NCBI RefSeq assembly: GCF_034702125.1
Contig: NC_085869.1
Span: 14,389,819 to 14,453,818, forward strand
Direction: 5' to 3'
Length of the DNA: 64,000 bases
From: Engraulis encrasicolus
Lineage: Eukaryota; Chordata; Actinopteri; Clupeiformes; Engraulidae
Shown here: positions 10,200 through 22,014 of the stretch, in pieces
How the letters are laid out: every line of letters begins with the position of its first letter
Numbering within the stretch: the stretch's first letter is position 1
Translations under genes and position numbers: made by a program
Notes under the pieces: model-generated
The model's database searches: none
Seen by the model: only the letters and a program-made list of their open reading frames with translations
What the model was told of the DNA's origin: nothing

Positions 10200-11415
10200 G
10201 TCCAAAAAAGGAAGGAAAAAGCAGAGGCACTCTGAGATTTGAGAAAAATATAAAAAAAGCCTTTAATTTAACATGGCAAATTCAGTTTAAAAGCACATGG
10301 GCCTACGCGTTGCGGCGATATTGGCCTTCATCAGGGCATAGACAAACAAAGTAGGTCAAAGGTTAAAAAGGCACCCATAGGTGTCAGAAGGGGTGGAGTC
10401 TTCCTATCATGTCACATCATGTGACCAGTAAGCTTGTGCAGTAATTGGCTGACAAGAATGACTAATAGCCATTAAGAAAGAGAAGACATAAACATTTAAA
10501 AAAAGGGGGGAGAGGGAGAAAATAAAAACAACAATTTAAAAAAAACACATCAACACTTGTTTCAAGTATATGTCACAGAAAGGGAGAAAAGTCACATTCC
10601 TCATTCAAGCCTGGGAAGAAGGTAGCCTTCAGTTTACTAATCCAGAATGTTTCTCTCTCCAGAGAGAAGCATTCTCTCTCTCCAGAGAGAAACATTCTGG
10701 ATTAGTAGGCCTAAGCTGAAGGCTACCTTCTTCCCAAGCTTGAATGAGGAATGTGACTTTTCTCCCTTTCTGTGACATATACTTGAAACAAGTGTTGATG
10801 TATTTTTTGTTTAATTATTGTTATTATTGCAATATATTGCTATTTGTCATTCTTGTCAGCCAATTACTGCACAAGCTTACTGGTCACATGATAGGCATGG
10901 TAGGAAGACTCCACCCCTTCTGACACCTATGGGTGCCTTTTTAACCTTTGACCTACTTTGTTTGAGTGCGTTGCAATATGCGACCTTGCCTCCTCCACTT
11001 GCTTCTCTCCTCATACCAGGAAGTAATACTGTATGTCATGATGACATCACTGACAACAGCATTATATTTCAATATCTTGCAAAAGCTCAATTGTAGAGTT
11101 TTGTCTCATTTGCAAGTGGGATGGTGAATGAAAAACAGTCCCTCAAAAGTTGTTGTGGCTAGGCTGACAGCTGGGAAACGTTATCGTTTTCTCCACGGAG
11201 GAGGGGCCAGGAGGCGGGACGAGGAGACAAGCGCAAGTGGAGGAGCCAAGGTCGCATATTGCAACGCACACTTTGTCTAGGCCCTGATGAAGGTCAATAT
11301 GGCCGCAACGCGTAGGCCCATGTGCTTTTAAACTGAATTTGCCATGTTAAATTAAAGGCTTTTTTATATTTTTCTCAAATCTCAGTGCCTCTGCTTTTTC
11401 CTTCCTTTTTTGGAC
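10200..11415. mobile_element. Long foldback element with an inserted second foldback
   Basis: The arms are inverted over their whole length. The left end GTCCAAAAAAGGAAGGAAAA matches the inverse of the right end at 11396-11415, and the motif GGGCCTACGCGTTGCGGC (about 10301-10318) has its inverse at about 11301-11318. The centre is a CTCTCTCCAGAGAGA-type stem near 10660-10690. Removing the 308-base insertion leaves two arms of roughly 420-450 bases. Non-coding; the 92-codon frame at 10818-11096 crosses the insertion boundary and is spurious. Outside the arms, ACATAAAC(T/C)TGAATAG occurs on both sides (about 10102 and 11414). Confidence 0.85.
10964..11271. mobile_element. 308-bp foldback inserted in the arm of 10200-11415
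   Basis: The left end is GAGTGCGTTGCAATATGCGA and the right end inverted is GTGTGCGTTGCAATATGCGA; further inward CTCCTCCACTTGCG-type sequences also pair. TTT (or TTTG) flanks both sides (10961-10963 and 11272-11274). The undisturbed left arm of the host element, inverted, reads ACTTTGTTTGTCTATGCCC, which is the empty site. The superfamily cannot be set from a 3-4 bp duplication alone. Confidence 0.85.
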
Positions 11416-12954
11416 ATAAACCTGAATAGACCTGAAGCTTACAGTGTCCTTACCTGATTTAAAACCATAAAAGAAAACACTTAGTTAGTGCATGAAAAGG
11501 GGAAAAAGATTGTATCCCGTGTATTGCATTACATTTTATTTTCTAAATGTAGGGCCTATCCTATATATTTAATTCTGTTTGAGTTTTATAAGACTGTTAA
11601 GATTCCGGACATTCAGTAAACTTCTCAAGCTGAAATCACGCCTCAGTTCACTAGCTTATCTGTCAAGATTTGTTTTTTGAAGGCCCAGCCGTCGAGCTCA
11701 CGGTTTGCATTCACAGAATTAGTGAAAGGACACATCAGCCTTTGTAACAAAAAAGTAGATAAAGGAATACGCACACACCCTACCTTAATGCTGTGATGTA
11801 GAATTATTTGCTATTGTGTGAATTTTTTTCATTTCAAATAGCCCAGTCGATTCACTCACTGAACAAAAACATTTCCAGCCCTCTTCTTCGACAAGTAAAC
11901 CTCTGCTTCTTTCGCTTTCGTTTTAACTTATTTGCATTCTCCGTCACCTGCATGGGCACGTTCGCGCAAGCCCAAGGACTGTGATCCGCCCTCTTTTCAT
12001 ATCATTACATAAACCGATGACCGGTCAAGACAGTACCCAGATATATGACAGCCAGCACCAACACAGACGCACAGGCAGATTTCCATGCATGGATGCATGA
12101 TGCTTCGGGGAATTAATTCACATTGCAAGGCAAGTGGGAAAAGGAATCACCTAGATCTTCCACATAAGAGAGAGAGAGTTTAGTCGTTGCAGCAAGGGAA
12201 TTGGAATTGATGGTGCATGCCAAATTGCATTGATGCTGTATGGTTGAAAATCTGTCCACCAAGTAATTTAACAAAGAATTTCCACAGTGAGTTTTTTAAT
12301 GGTTATTTATTTCCACAATGAGCACAGGGAGGGCATCAATAAGTAAGCCTATATACGTAAGGTGCCCAGCCCACAAGAATTAACTGGGGATTTCAACCCG
12401 GAAGAATATGAGAACCCTTCATGTTTAGAGTCTGCTGCACTTACTGTTTTGTATAACATCAGCCTGCCACAGGATCCAGTGATCCATAAACCTAATGCAG
12501 GCGTGCATCTTTTACAGTAGAACTAAATACACCTGGTGCTCTCAGTTCAAATTTCACCACTGTTCAAAAGAACAAAATCACACTGTATCAGTGCTCTATC
12601 CACTCTGCAAATAATCGTATAGGGAGAGAAAGATATGATAGGCTCGTTTTTTCCGGTATCCATGTGATGTGGGGTGAACGCCCCTTTAGGAGACCTTTGG
12701 AGTCTTGAGGTTGAGAATAAATGGAGTTCCCTTCGCTCTGAAGATGGTGGTAGCGCACTTCTTGCGCAAACACCATAAAAAGAGAAGAAGGCGGGCAAAT
12801 CTTTGACTGTTCCACCATTGACTCCTGAAGTGGAACCATGTTGATGTAATCAACCAATTGCTTGCACAAGGAATGGTAGTAACACAGGTCACCAGAAACA
12901 TTACAATTCTGATTCAAAACCCGGCAGGAACTTCTGAATGCAAGCTTGATCATA
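11416..12954. other. Region without a supported gene
   Basis: Only short frames broken by stops, and a small (AG)n at about 12168-12178. Frames of 71-147 codons near 12547-13031 (minus) owe much of their length to the CA repeat. No splice-supported exon chain was found. Confidence 0.6.
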
Positions 12955-13031
12955 AACACACACACACAGACACACACACACACACACACACACACACAAG
13001 CGCGCACACACAGACACACACACACACACAC
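12955..13031. repeat. Imperfect (CA)n microsatellite
   Basis: CA units with a few GA and GCGC interruptions. Frames on both strands here encode only Thr-His or Cys-Val repeats. Confidence 0.95.
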
Positions 13032-13900
13032 GCGTCTCCGTCGGATGATTTAGCATCCAATGGCATGTGATAACCAAGTCTAGGAGGGCTCATACAGTCT
13101 AATGCAATGAGGAGTCCCTTTTCTCCTTTGGCCAGGGACAAGTGGCCCCTTTGCCCCCGAACCTTGGTGTATGTTAATGCATACTATGATTTTGATCATT
13201 GTGTGACCCAAGTATGAATTTGAGAATAGTCCAGTGTTGTAAGGCAAAATAGCACAAAATACTCAGTGGAGGATATAATACAATGTCTTGGGGAAAAGAA
13301 GAAGTACTATTGGAATAAATATGTTACACGTTTGATTCCTTATTCACCTGGCCTGGTAAAATGCAAGACATTGAACCTCATGCTGTTCTCAGTGTTCTGA
13401 GTGGCTCCCCACATGACTGCTTTTGTGAATGTGTAATTGAACAGGTGAATGTTGTGAAGCATTTGGTGAGTATTAAGCTTTTTTTGGGAGACATGTGATA
13501 AGAAATTAAATTAATTTTGACAATTGCTGCTTTAAATAGAAAGAACACTTTGATTTCGGACAGGAGCTTGAAGGCGAGCTCCCTTGTGTTAGAAGGCACC
13601 AATGAGAATGACAGGAAACCCATCACCACCAGTTTGTGGCTAAACCATCTATTATGATCAAGGTTGCCATAAACTACCTAGACAGCTGTGTTACAGGATG
13701 AGACAGCTCACATCACTAACACTGACACGCAGTGCAGTTAATGGATTATTTATTCCATGGGTGAAGCATGTTGGAGATCTTTGGGGAAAAAAACATCCAC
13801 ATAATCCAAGGCAAGTGGCAAGGGTACTCATCCAAGACTTCCAGGCAGGGTCGCTGGCAGCTTTGGCTGGGCCCTAGAGAAAGCCATGTGAAGGCCCCCC
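13032..13900. other. Region without a supported gene
   Basis: No recognisable element. Frames ending at the N run (13746-14009) are artefacts of translating N. The C-run just before the gap suggests the contig stopped at a hard homopolymer. Confidence 0.5.
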
Positions 13901-14000
13901 NNNNNNNNNNNNNNNNNNNNNNNNNNNNNNNNNNNNNNNNNNNNNNNNNNNNNNNNNNNNNNNNNNNNNNNNNNNNNNNNNNNNNNNNNNNNNNNNNNNN
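13901..14000. other. Assembly gap (100 N)
   Basis: Exactly 100 N bases, the usual placeholder for a gap of unknown size. Order and distance across it are inferred by the assembler, not observed. Confidence 0.99.
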
Positions 14001-14314
14001 ATAACTCAAAATTTTAATACCAGCCCACGCTGCCCATAAGCTTTTACTTTATTTAGAAACCACTAGCCTATTGCACCATCACCAACCTCACATGCAGTAT
14101 TGGCCTACGCCTTACACAAACACAGCATGCCTTCAACACACGTCGCACACATCAGACTTTCAACATACACTAGCCAAACACACACACAACCAAACACTAC
14201 AAAACCTCATATCCCCCACACAGTATCACTTAAACTTCACACACAGTAGGCCAAATGCCATGGACAATGCACAGAAGAGAGGGGTGGGAGGAGAAGAAGA
14301 GGAGGACAGGAGAA

Positions 14315-14402
14315 CACACACACACACACACACACACACACCACACACACCACACACACCACACACACACCCCACACACACACACACCACACACACACAC
14401 AC
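14315..14402. repeat. Interrupted (CA)n microsatellite
   Basis: CA runs broken several times by CCACA. Upstream 14130-14260 is also CA-rich but degenerate. Confidence 0.9.
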
Positions 14403-14559
14403 ACTAGCCTACTCAGTGCAATGTGTATGATGTCTGCATTTGTGTTTCTTTATGCTGCTGCTGCTGCTTCACACCTTTAGGTTCCTGCAGGATTAATACT
14501 TGCTTCACTTTACTATCATGCAATTGGAATGACAATAATTAGGCTATGCTACACAATAA

Positions 14560-15368
14560 AAACTTACAAGGATTTCAGAGTAATTTACTGTGAAATCTCA
14601 CAGTTAATTACTCTGATGTTCTGGTACACTATGCTACTGTGATGGTCACACGACACACAGCAAATTAGTTTGAAATCATTGTATCACTTGCCATTTCTCA
14701 CATAACTTGCACATCACAGTATTTTACTGTGCTCTTCAAGGATAACCAGCATGTCAAAGTGATAAACTAGGAAACATCACAGTAAACTACTGTGTGGGCG
14801 GAGTATCTATTGAATTATTAGTGCATTGGGGTATAACTTCAGTCATAGAAGGGTTTGGGGCTCTTCATTACAATCACACCTTTCATTGACATTTTCAGCA
14901 AATTATTTCATTCTTAATGTCTTGTGGTATACATGTATACACCCATCATCAGTTGACTACGTGTTCCCCACTCTCTGTCAAATAACAGGAGAATGAGCTT
15001 TTATATATTGGGAGATATACATGACCATCTTCATGACGGTGGGAATATGGTCATTTTTCTTGTGTACCACTTTAAATAGTACAACCCCCACAATAAACAC
15101 AGAATATAATAAAGAGTAATAATTTGAAGCACACTTAAGATATTCCATCCAGATAAATGGCTCTCCATAAGTGCATTGCACGATGGGACACGATCTGAAG
15201 CCCATATGTCCTAAGCCCCTCCCCCTCAGGTTGTACATATTGACATGAGGAAGTGAGAAAAAAGGAGATGACCAAGCATGGGAAGACATGTAGCAAACAC
15301 AAAGTTGATGACTAAATAGTTTGCTGTAAATGTCCATGAACTGTCTGAAGGCCCAGGTTGTGTTATGT
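14560..15368. repeat. Repeat remnants with CACAGTAA / TTACTGTG half-sites
   Basis: Short inverted words of the type TTTACTGTGA and TCACAGTAAA recur at about 14585, 14600, 14715 and 14785, and again at 15570-15780. They look like the remains of an old palindromic repeat. No exon is supported; the 161-codon minus frame at 14978-15463 runs into the SINE and has no recognisable domain. Confidence 0.4.
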
Positions 15369-15512
15369 GGCAGCCTTAGCCTAGTGGTAAGGGAGGTGGA
15401 CTTAAGTTCAGTAAGTTGCAGGTTCAAATCCCTCCAAACCCTACATTGCCCTAGGGACGGCAACCAATATTGTATATTTGTGTATCACTTTGAGTAAAGG
15501 CATCACCCTCAA
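15369..15512 (+). mobile_element. tRNA-derived SINE
   Basis: The head has tRNA promoter elements: an A-box-like TAGCCTAGTGGTAAGGGAGG and a B-box-like GGTTCAAATCC about 35 bases later. The body continues CTCCAAACCC, CCCTAGGGACGG and CACTTTGAGTAAAGGCATCA, the usual tail of fish tRNA-type SINEs. It cannot be a functional tRNA gene because no cloverleaf 3' half closes the acceptor stem. Transcription would be by RNA polymerase III if intact. Confidence 0.7.
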
Positions 15513-15790
15513 CCCAACTGACATCCTTTCCCTTGAACTTCGCCCATTTTCAAGTGTGAAACAAATTTTAACGTAACTCACAGGGATTACTGTACAATTG
15601 CATTCTTTTCACAAAACATACTGTGAATTCGTCGTATCACAGTTAAATTTAAAAGGCCAACCTTAAAACCCAACGACGCCCCCCTTTGAACTTTCGCCCA
15701 CTTCAAGTGTGAACTACTTCGTGAACTCACAGGATTTTCTGGCTACAAATTGCATTCATTTCACAGTAAAAACTTGACATTCTCCCATAA
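15480..15790. repeat. Diverged tandem pair, about 175-bp unit
   Basis: A block with AACTTCGCCCATTTTCAAGT, CTCACAGGGATT and AATTGCATTCTTTTCACA (15535-15615) recurs as AACTTTCGCCCACTTCAAGT, CTCACAGGATTTT and AATTGCATTCATTTCACA (15690-15765). The differences are mostly homopolymer-length and single-base changes. Confidence 0.6.
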
Positions 15791-15892
15791 TTGTTACGGA
15801 AATCCAAGAGACTTTTTGTCATATCCCATTAACTACGTGCTGTTATAACGGTTTTTTTTCGGGGGCTCTGGGCCCATGATTGGGTCATTATG

Positions 15893-16020
15893 GGGCTCCC
15901 TTGGTCTAAAGGTTAGGGACTTAAATCAAGAGTTCGGGTTTCTAACCCCTCCAAACCCCGCATTACCCTAGGACAGAAAACCAATTTCATATCTTATGCA
16001 CTTTGGTTCTCCTGGCCATG
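15893..16020 (+). mobile_element. Degraded second SINE copy
   Basis: GGTCTAAAGGTTAGGGACTT, GGGTTTCTAACCCCTCCAAA and CATTACCCTAGGACAG match the head and body of the SINE at 15369, with both promoter boxes damaged. Confidence 0.45.
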
Positions 16021-17940
16021 ATTGATTGTAATTACAAATTGCCGGGCCTAATTAGAAAATCTATGTTTGGGAAAAATTTTTCGGGTTCTGCTTCCAAAAA
16101 ATTTAATTTGAAACCCAATGTCAACAAAAACTTTTTTTAATTTTGGCACCTGCTAATGCTTTTCTTGGTGTGCATCCCAAAAAACCCCACCCAAATTTTT
16201 AAAAATCAAAATTTGCCACCTAAAAACAAAATTGGGCTATCTTGTAATTTCTTGCAAAATTTAAAAGCAAATGCGCATGACATATTGCTTTCCTACCATA
16301 AACCCCGGAAAGGTGGGCCCCCAATCAATCTGTCAATTGTCCCTGCCTACTTGAGAACTAGGACGTTACAAGTTCATTGAATTTAAACCCCTGCAGCGTC
16401 AAAACCCTATTCTCTGGTCACAGGGTAATTTCCACCCTTTTAAAAACCAACTGTCAAAATGCTTGATTGCTTGCCAAAGACTGTTCGCGGGCCCCTTTTC
16501 CCGGGCTTTTTGGGTTAGTGACAAACTGACCGACCAACTGACTGTTTTTTTTGGGCCACGGGTTGGGCGGGCAAACTGACTTTTTTTGGGGTTGACTGGA
16601 GGGCGGGTTTGTTACTGGCTAGCATACGCTGAGTGTTTTTGGGTTAGGGGGCTGTTTTAAAATGGTGTTAGTTGGTTTCCCGGGCTTTTTGGGCTGCTAC
16701 TGAAACTCCCTTTTTTGGTTGGCCGGGGACTGGTTTTTTGGGCGGGCTAGCTTTTTTTATTGGAGTGATATTAAATGGTCGGTATCCATTTTAAAGGTTC
16801 TTACTTGATCAAAAAATTTTCCCGGTTTTGAAAAATTATCCAAAACCCAAAGTATTCAGCCCTGGCTAATGTACTATCCCAAGACTACAACTATCAAATG
16901 TAATAAATTGTCATTTGCGATATTAAGTTTCTCTGGTTATGATAGTTCATCTATCAATTTAAAAGAGCATGTGTGGCTGGTTTTATCCCATTTCTCAGTC
17001 AGGGGGAAAGGGAGGTGCCACAATAAATGGTAGCTACCTCTTTTGTGTTGAGAATGGAGGGGCGGGGTCATGGTAGTGGGGGGGACATAAATTACTGTGT
17101 GTGGCCACATAAAAAATACTTGAAAAGAAACAATTAGTAGCCATAAATTTGCTGTACATCACAGGAATATTTTTTTCTGTGTATGTCCAAACTAGTAACA
17201 CCAATAACTCTCGGGAAACCCCCACTTTACTTTGCACTTTCATAGCTCGCATCTTTTTTTCACTTACTTTCTCCATGTCAAACTCTGCATGGTCTTTTCG
17301 ATGGCGGGGCATTTTTGGAAACACAAAATCCTCGAGTATTGCGAGAACCTTGTAATATCAAAGATTTTTGACAGCAGGCTCACGGATAGACAAAAGCTGT
17401 CCGTTCCTCCCCCTCATGCCGTTTCCCTCCCCACCCACCACTCCATTTTACTCACTACAGTTCAATTTCATTCACCCACACATAACCCTTTCTCTAAACC
17501 CCTGCCACATTTTTTTCACCCCGCCAAAAAACCCACAAAACCGAAGTAATCCGGGTATCCACTCATTGAAAATATTTGATCAAAGTATTCCAGCGCGGGC
17601 ATCTAACACGCAGCCAATGTAAAAATTGATTGGATTAACGGGCCCGCCAAAGGGTGGGCACACATGAAGGGACCCATTTTTCATGGGGAAAGTAGCCCGT
17701 TTTAAAGTTTTATTGACCATAGATGTTCTATGCATAGAACGCAGTCACCACAATTCTTGCGGCAGCTGCTTAACGTTTTTTGGGGCCGCGCTAGATCTAC
17801 CCGGGCCATTTGGCTATGGGGAATTTTTTCTACACCAAAGTGTATTTTTTACCCGCATTTGGGGGTGGTTAATTTAAGCCCGCTTGTAAAGATATCACAC
17901 TTAAATAAACAACCTCACTGGGAATAATATCAATTAACAC
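16021..17940. other. Low-quality-looking region without a supported gene
   Basis: Long homopolymers (TTTTTT, GGGG, CCCC) and doubled bases dominate, for example 16480-16760 with its GGGCTTTTTGGG and GACTGACC-like motifs. Frames at 16156-16380, 17034-17549 and 17683-17927 have no recognisable domain and are not splice-supported. 17400-17530 is pyrimidine-rich. Confidence 0.4.
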
Positions 17941-17963
17941 GGTGTGTGTGTGTGGGGGGTGTG

Positions 17964-18017
<54 letters not shown>
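17941..18017. repeat. (TG)n microsatellite
   Basis: TG run with one GGGGGG interruption near the left edge. All frames across it are Cys-Val or Thr-His repeats. Confidence 0.95.
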
Positions 18018-18020
<3 letters not shown>

Positions 18021-18182
18021 GGGGCCGCTGACAGCTTTGGCAGGACTCTGGTACAGCCCCCCCCAGCCCAGCCCCAGGACAAAGTGCCCCCTCTGCTGGG
18101 AACCCTGGAGGGCACAACTGGAGCAGACAGAAGATGAGAAAAGAGAGGTGGAAGATACAAACCAAATGAAGAAGAATTCCAG

Positions 18183-18620
18183 ATGGTGGACGGAGAAATT
18201 ACGATTTTAAAAAAGCGAATGGCTCAATTGGAGCTGAAGCTGAAAGAAGACAATAGAGAAGACAAGATGAGAGAGATGGAGATGAAGTTTCAACAAAATG
18301 AACAGGATTTCAGGAAGACACAGGGACAATATGTGCGTTTAGATGAGAGAGTGGCACAACTGGAGCAGAAAGATGACAAGAGGGAAGACAAGATGAGAGA
18401 GATGGATAAAAATATGGTGGATGTGCAAAGAGAGTTGCGGGAGACTTTACAGAGACGTGCTCGGCCAGTGGGAGTGGGTGACAACAATCTTCAAAACAGA
18501 AGACAGAACAACAGACACCAACTCAACATGAAACAACAACATGGTGATTCACTTGGTGTTATTATTACTGTATATGTATTGTTTGGCAAGCTGATTGACA
18601 AATATGAGATACTCATATGA
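18183..18620 (+). CDS. Coiled-coil ORF fragment, unidentified
   Basis: A 145-codon frame whose first ~95 residues are highly charged and heptad-like, with two related segments: MAQLELKLKEDNREDKMREM and VAQLEQKDDKREDKMREMDK, about 50 residues apart. A third partial unit (AQLEQTEDEKREVED) lies just upstream in another frame (18110-18160), so the frame is probably broken there by an indel or an intron. After about residue 95 the charge pattern changes (RRARPVGVGDNNLQNRRQNN) and then becomes a hydrophobic, probably non-coding tail. It resembles a coiled-coil exon of a larger protein. No family is recognised, and the flanking sequence looks error-rich. Confidence 0.35.
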   Translation: MVDGEITILKKRMAQLELKLKEDNREDKMREMEMKFQQNEQDFRKTQGQYVRLDERVAQLEQKDDKREDKMREMDKNMVDVQRELRETLQRRARPVGVGDNNLQNRRQNNRHQLNMKQQHGDSLGVIITVYVLFGKLIDKYEILI

Positions 18621-18659
18621 CCTTGTGGGGTAGCATAAATTTTATAGTCTGATACAATG

Positions 18660-18675
18660 GTGTGTGTGCGTGTCT

Positions 18676-18743
<68 letters not shown>
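18660..18743. repeat. Compound (TG)n(AG)n microsatellite
   Basis: TG repeat passing directly into an AG repeat. Confidence 0.95.
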
Positions 18744-19479
18744 TACTGTAACTGGTAACACTTCACAATAACCTTCCGTGAAGTGGGTTAACTAACGGTT
18801 AACATAATGGTAAGGTGTTATTATGTTTCTCCGAAATTGGGGGGGTGGGGGTTATAAGCTCTGCTGGATAAGCTGAAAAATACTAGTGGTCGTGATTTTG
18901 ATCAAAATAATCGGATTATTTTTTTTTTTTCAAAATCGGCACCCTAAATGTTATTGTCAAACGAAATGTTTAGTAAGTTTTTTAAAATTATTTAAAAATG
19001 AATTCAATGCTTTAAATATTAGAGATTACAACAAACCATTACCTACCCTTAGTTAACCATTTTGGAATTTCTGTGAATGTTAGCACATCAAAACAATTTT
19101 CAGCTTTAGATTCTTCTAATAGTAATTTTAATGTATTTTTTCCCAATTCTCCACCTGTCTTTTTAAAACTTGAATTTTTACACTAGACCCCCTTTGTTTT
19201 TACAATGGGTAAACATTTCGTGGACAGACTCGCAAACGCCTGATTCAAGTGTACTGCAGTGGACAAGGGTTTTGGATAAACGCTGGACAAAAGTGATCAA
19301 TGAAAATTATCCAAATAAAGCTAGAAAAGCTAACAGAAAATCGATACCTGTTGGGCCGGGCAACATCAGCACACCGGGAGGAAAGGCATCCTTATGAATT
19401 CTAAAGGGGGTGGAACCCTTCATGAGCGGGGATTTTGAGGAGCTGGACAGATAACTGAGGTGTAAAAAGACTTCCGAGA
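18744..19479. other. AT-rich region without a supported gene
   Basis: The 75-codon frame at 19170-19397 has no domain. A T-run near 18910-18930 and GGG runs point to the same quality problem as nearby. Confidence 0.4.
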
Positions 19480-19800
19480 TGGAAGTGGGTGTAGGGAGAG
19501 TGGGCTTGTATTGAGATAGGGGAGATGTTCCTCTGAATGTGGGGGTGGGGGGGTGGAGGGGGGGTGTAAAGGGGGGGAGGGGGGGGTTTACTGGAATAGG
19601 CGTGATTGGGGAGTATGGAAAATTCCTCTATAGGGGGAGGGGGGGGGAGGGGGCGGTGGGGTGGGGGAGAGGTGGGGGGGGTGTGTGTGGAGGGTGGTGG
19701 GTAAAGGGGGGGTGAAGGGTGGTGTAGTGTAGGGGTGTATGTAGGGGGTGTAGTGTGGGGGTAGTTGGGGGGGTTTAGTGTGGTGTGTGTGGGGGTGCGG
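19480..19800 (+). repeat. G-rich low-complexity tract
   Basis: Over about 320 bases the sequence is almost only G with scattered T and A (GGGGTGGGG-like words), enough for many overlapping G-quadruplex motifs on the + strand. It may be a genuine G-rich minisatellite or an artefact of poor base calling over a (GGT)n/(GT)n repeat. Confidence 0.7.
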
Positions 19801-20774
19801 GTTACGACAATGTTTTTTCGGGATTAATTGGTTGCAAAATTCAACGGGAAATGCCCTTCATTTTTTTGTTATCTTTTCAGTTACATTTTATAACAAGACC
19901 CCTTTTTAAAGCTTTGGGTTAAATCAAAATTTAACAATTTAATTATTATTCAGCCGTAATCTATAACTACTTAATCATCAATAAGCACCATTTGTTAGTG
20001 TTTTGAACACCTCCCAAATTTTCAGCTTTTTGAAAGTCTTTGTTACATTTTTTCAAACCATTTGATAGCAAGAGCCTTAATGATGACATCTTTTGAAAAT
20101 TTTAAATGTGTTCAATGCATTTTCACCCCCTTTTTAATACTGGATAATCTTTATCTCAATTTAACACTTCTAATCTTTAATGGGGATCTAGCTTCAATGT
20201 TTCTCATCATTTGGGATAATTACATGATAAAACAGAATCTTTTTCGGGGTTATGTGCTGATTGAGTTTTGTTTGCGCATTTACCAAGCTTGTTAGTTTTT
20301 CCAGGATGTTAACCAATTCTTGTGAATGTTTGCTATGTTAATCAATGACTCTAACATTTACCTAATAAATTTGGGGGAGCATTCTAAGTGAGACCTATGT
20401 ACGAAGCTAATTAAAAAACAAAAATGACTTGAATGTCAACTGATGTGAAATCAAAAATTTGTAACCCTTTTCCAGGGAAATGCTGAGTTTTTTCGACCAT
20501 ATATATGCTGAATAAAACACAATTACTTTTCACTAAGTGAAAAAAGGTAATGATGATTATGTTCATATTTTTTGTAGGGGTTTATTCATTAGGTTTGTTA
20601 ATGCGAACAAAACATTAAAAATTATAAGTTAAGACTTGCTCAAAGGTGACACAGCAAATATGTCGCACATGCGCGCCCCCCTCTCCCTCTCCCCCCCTTG
20701 CAGGGGTGAGATCCCATGAGCACTGTAGTTGTTGACTCTAGATTGGGGGTCGAGGGGGGGTAGTTTCGATGTGC
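19801..20774. other. AT-rich region without a supported gene
   Basis: The 77-codon frame at 20062-20295 has no recognisable feature. No transposon end was found. A GC-rich patch with GCGCGCCCCCC lies at about 20668-20700. Confidence 0.4.
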
Positions 20775-21010
20775 TGTCCCAAATCCATTCCTTCTAAACA
20801 GAGAAATTCCCCAACTTCTGCACGTTCTCAGTGGTTACCAATCCACCATTCCAGAAAAAGAAAATTCCCCAACTCCCCCGTTCTCAGTGGTTATTAAATC
20901 CATCCATTCTAAACAGAAGAATTCCGCAACTCCTGCACTTCTCACGGGTTATTAAATCCTTTCCCATCTAAACAATAAAATTTCACCACCCTTTCCTTTT
21001 CTCATGGTTT
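20775..21010. repeat. Diverged minisatellite, about 75-bp unit
   Basis: The sequence AAATCCATTC, CTAAACAGA, AATTCCCCAACT and TTCTCAGTGGTTA recurs about four times with small changes and indels. Confidence 0.7.
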
Positions 21011-21240
21011 TTCTACCTGCTGCTCTGCTGTCCCTCTGAAGACCGCCGCAAAATACACTTTTGGGAGGGGCAACATACCTGAAAAAAGAACATCAACATA
21101 AAAGCATCAAATATTTAAACCCTTTGAACAATTTTTGGTTTTTAATTTTAATTTTCAAATTTTAACATACAGAAATGTTATTATTCACAGTATTTTTTCA
21201 AACATTTTAAACCTTCAAACAATGATTCCACTTTTGCCTT

Positions 21241-22014
21241 TGTGGGGGCCGGGGGCCCTGAAGAAAGCAGGGACCCAGGAGAAAACGGGAGACAAAAATT
21301 CAATCAAAGGGGTGTTTATTTCAAAAAGGGGGCGACGGGGTGGGCATTCAACCAAAGGCAGCGGGGTCAGGCATAGGCTTTTCACAGGCAGGGGCCGGGG
21401 GGGCGTAGTAAAAACTAGTCAAAAACGGTCAGGTTCAGATCACAAAAAGGGAAAAAAGGGGCGAACACAAAAATCTAAAAACATGGGATGGGCACACGGG
21501 GCGCGGGTTTTTCAAAAAAAAAAAACCACACAAAAAAAGGGGGGAAAAAACCCCAATTTTTTTCCCCAAAACTGAAAAAGTTTTCACTGCAGAATCTCAC
21601 AGCCAAAAACTAAAAAGCCTCGTGTAGCACAAAAATCAAAATGCACTTCCAAAAGTAAAAAAAAAATCAAAATACGGGGCAAAAGTCCAAAAAATACTTA
21701 AAAAAATCACAGAAAAAAAAAAAACTCACGGGCGAAATGGCAGGGAAACGGAAAAATTTGGGGCAAGGCTTTAACATGATCAAGCAAGAACCATCGGAGC
21801 TGTAGCAACAATCTGCAATGACAAAAACTTTTGGCTGGTTTTAAAGCAGATCTTGAAAAATGGAAGCAGCTGCGCCAGGCCAGGGTTGGGATTGCTTCGG
21901 TGGGGGGTGAAGTTCAAACGGGCCCACCAGATGGCAGCAAGGGGAGAACGTTGGGTAGTGTACGCAAGGCCTACTGCACATGGGACGCGGGGGCAGGTAG
22001 GGCTGGTTGTGACA
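21241..22014 (-). repeat. Left LTR (3' LTR of the element)
   Basis: Matches 26064-26838 over its length with many small indels: GAAGAAAGCAGG, ATTCAATCAAAG, GTTTATTT, GTCAAAAA, ACCATCGGAGC, CAATGACAAAA, CCAGATGGCAGC and GAACGTTGGGTAGTGTAC occur in the same order in both. The 3' LTR is on the left because the element lies on the minus strand. Confidence 0.8.

Noticed and set aside
12588..13141. Cys-Val and Thr-His rich ORFs on both strands
   Set aside because: Direct translation of CA/TG repeats; the same pattern occurs at every microsatellite in the window (14071, 17869, 27006, 29695, 30301, 33694, 51920).
13746..14009. ORFs of 78-87 codons over the N run
   Set aside because: Half of each frame is undetermined sequence.
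15369..15440. Functional tRNA gene
   Set aside because: A- and B-box-like elements are present, but the acceptor stem does not close and the tail is SINE-like.
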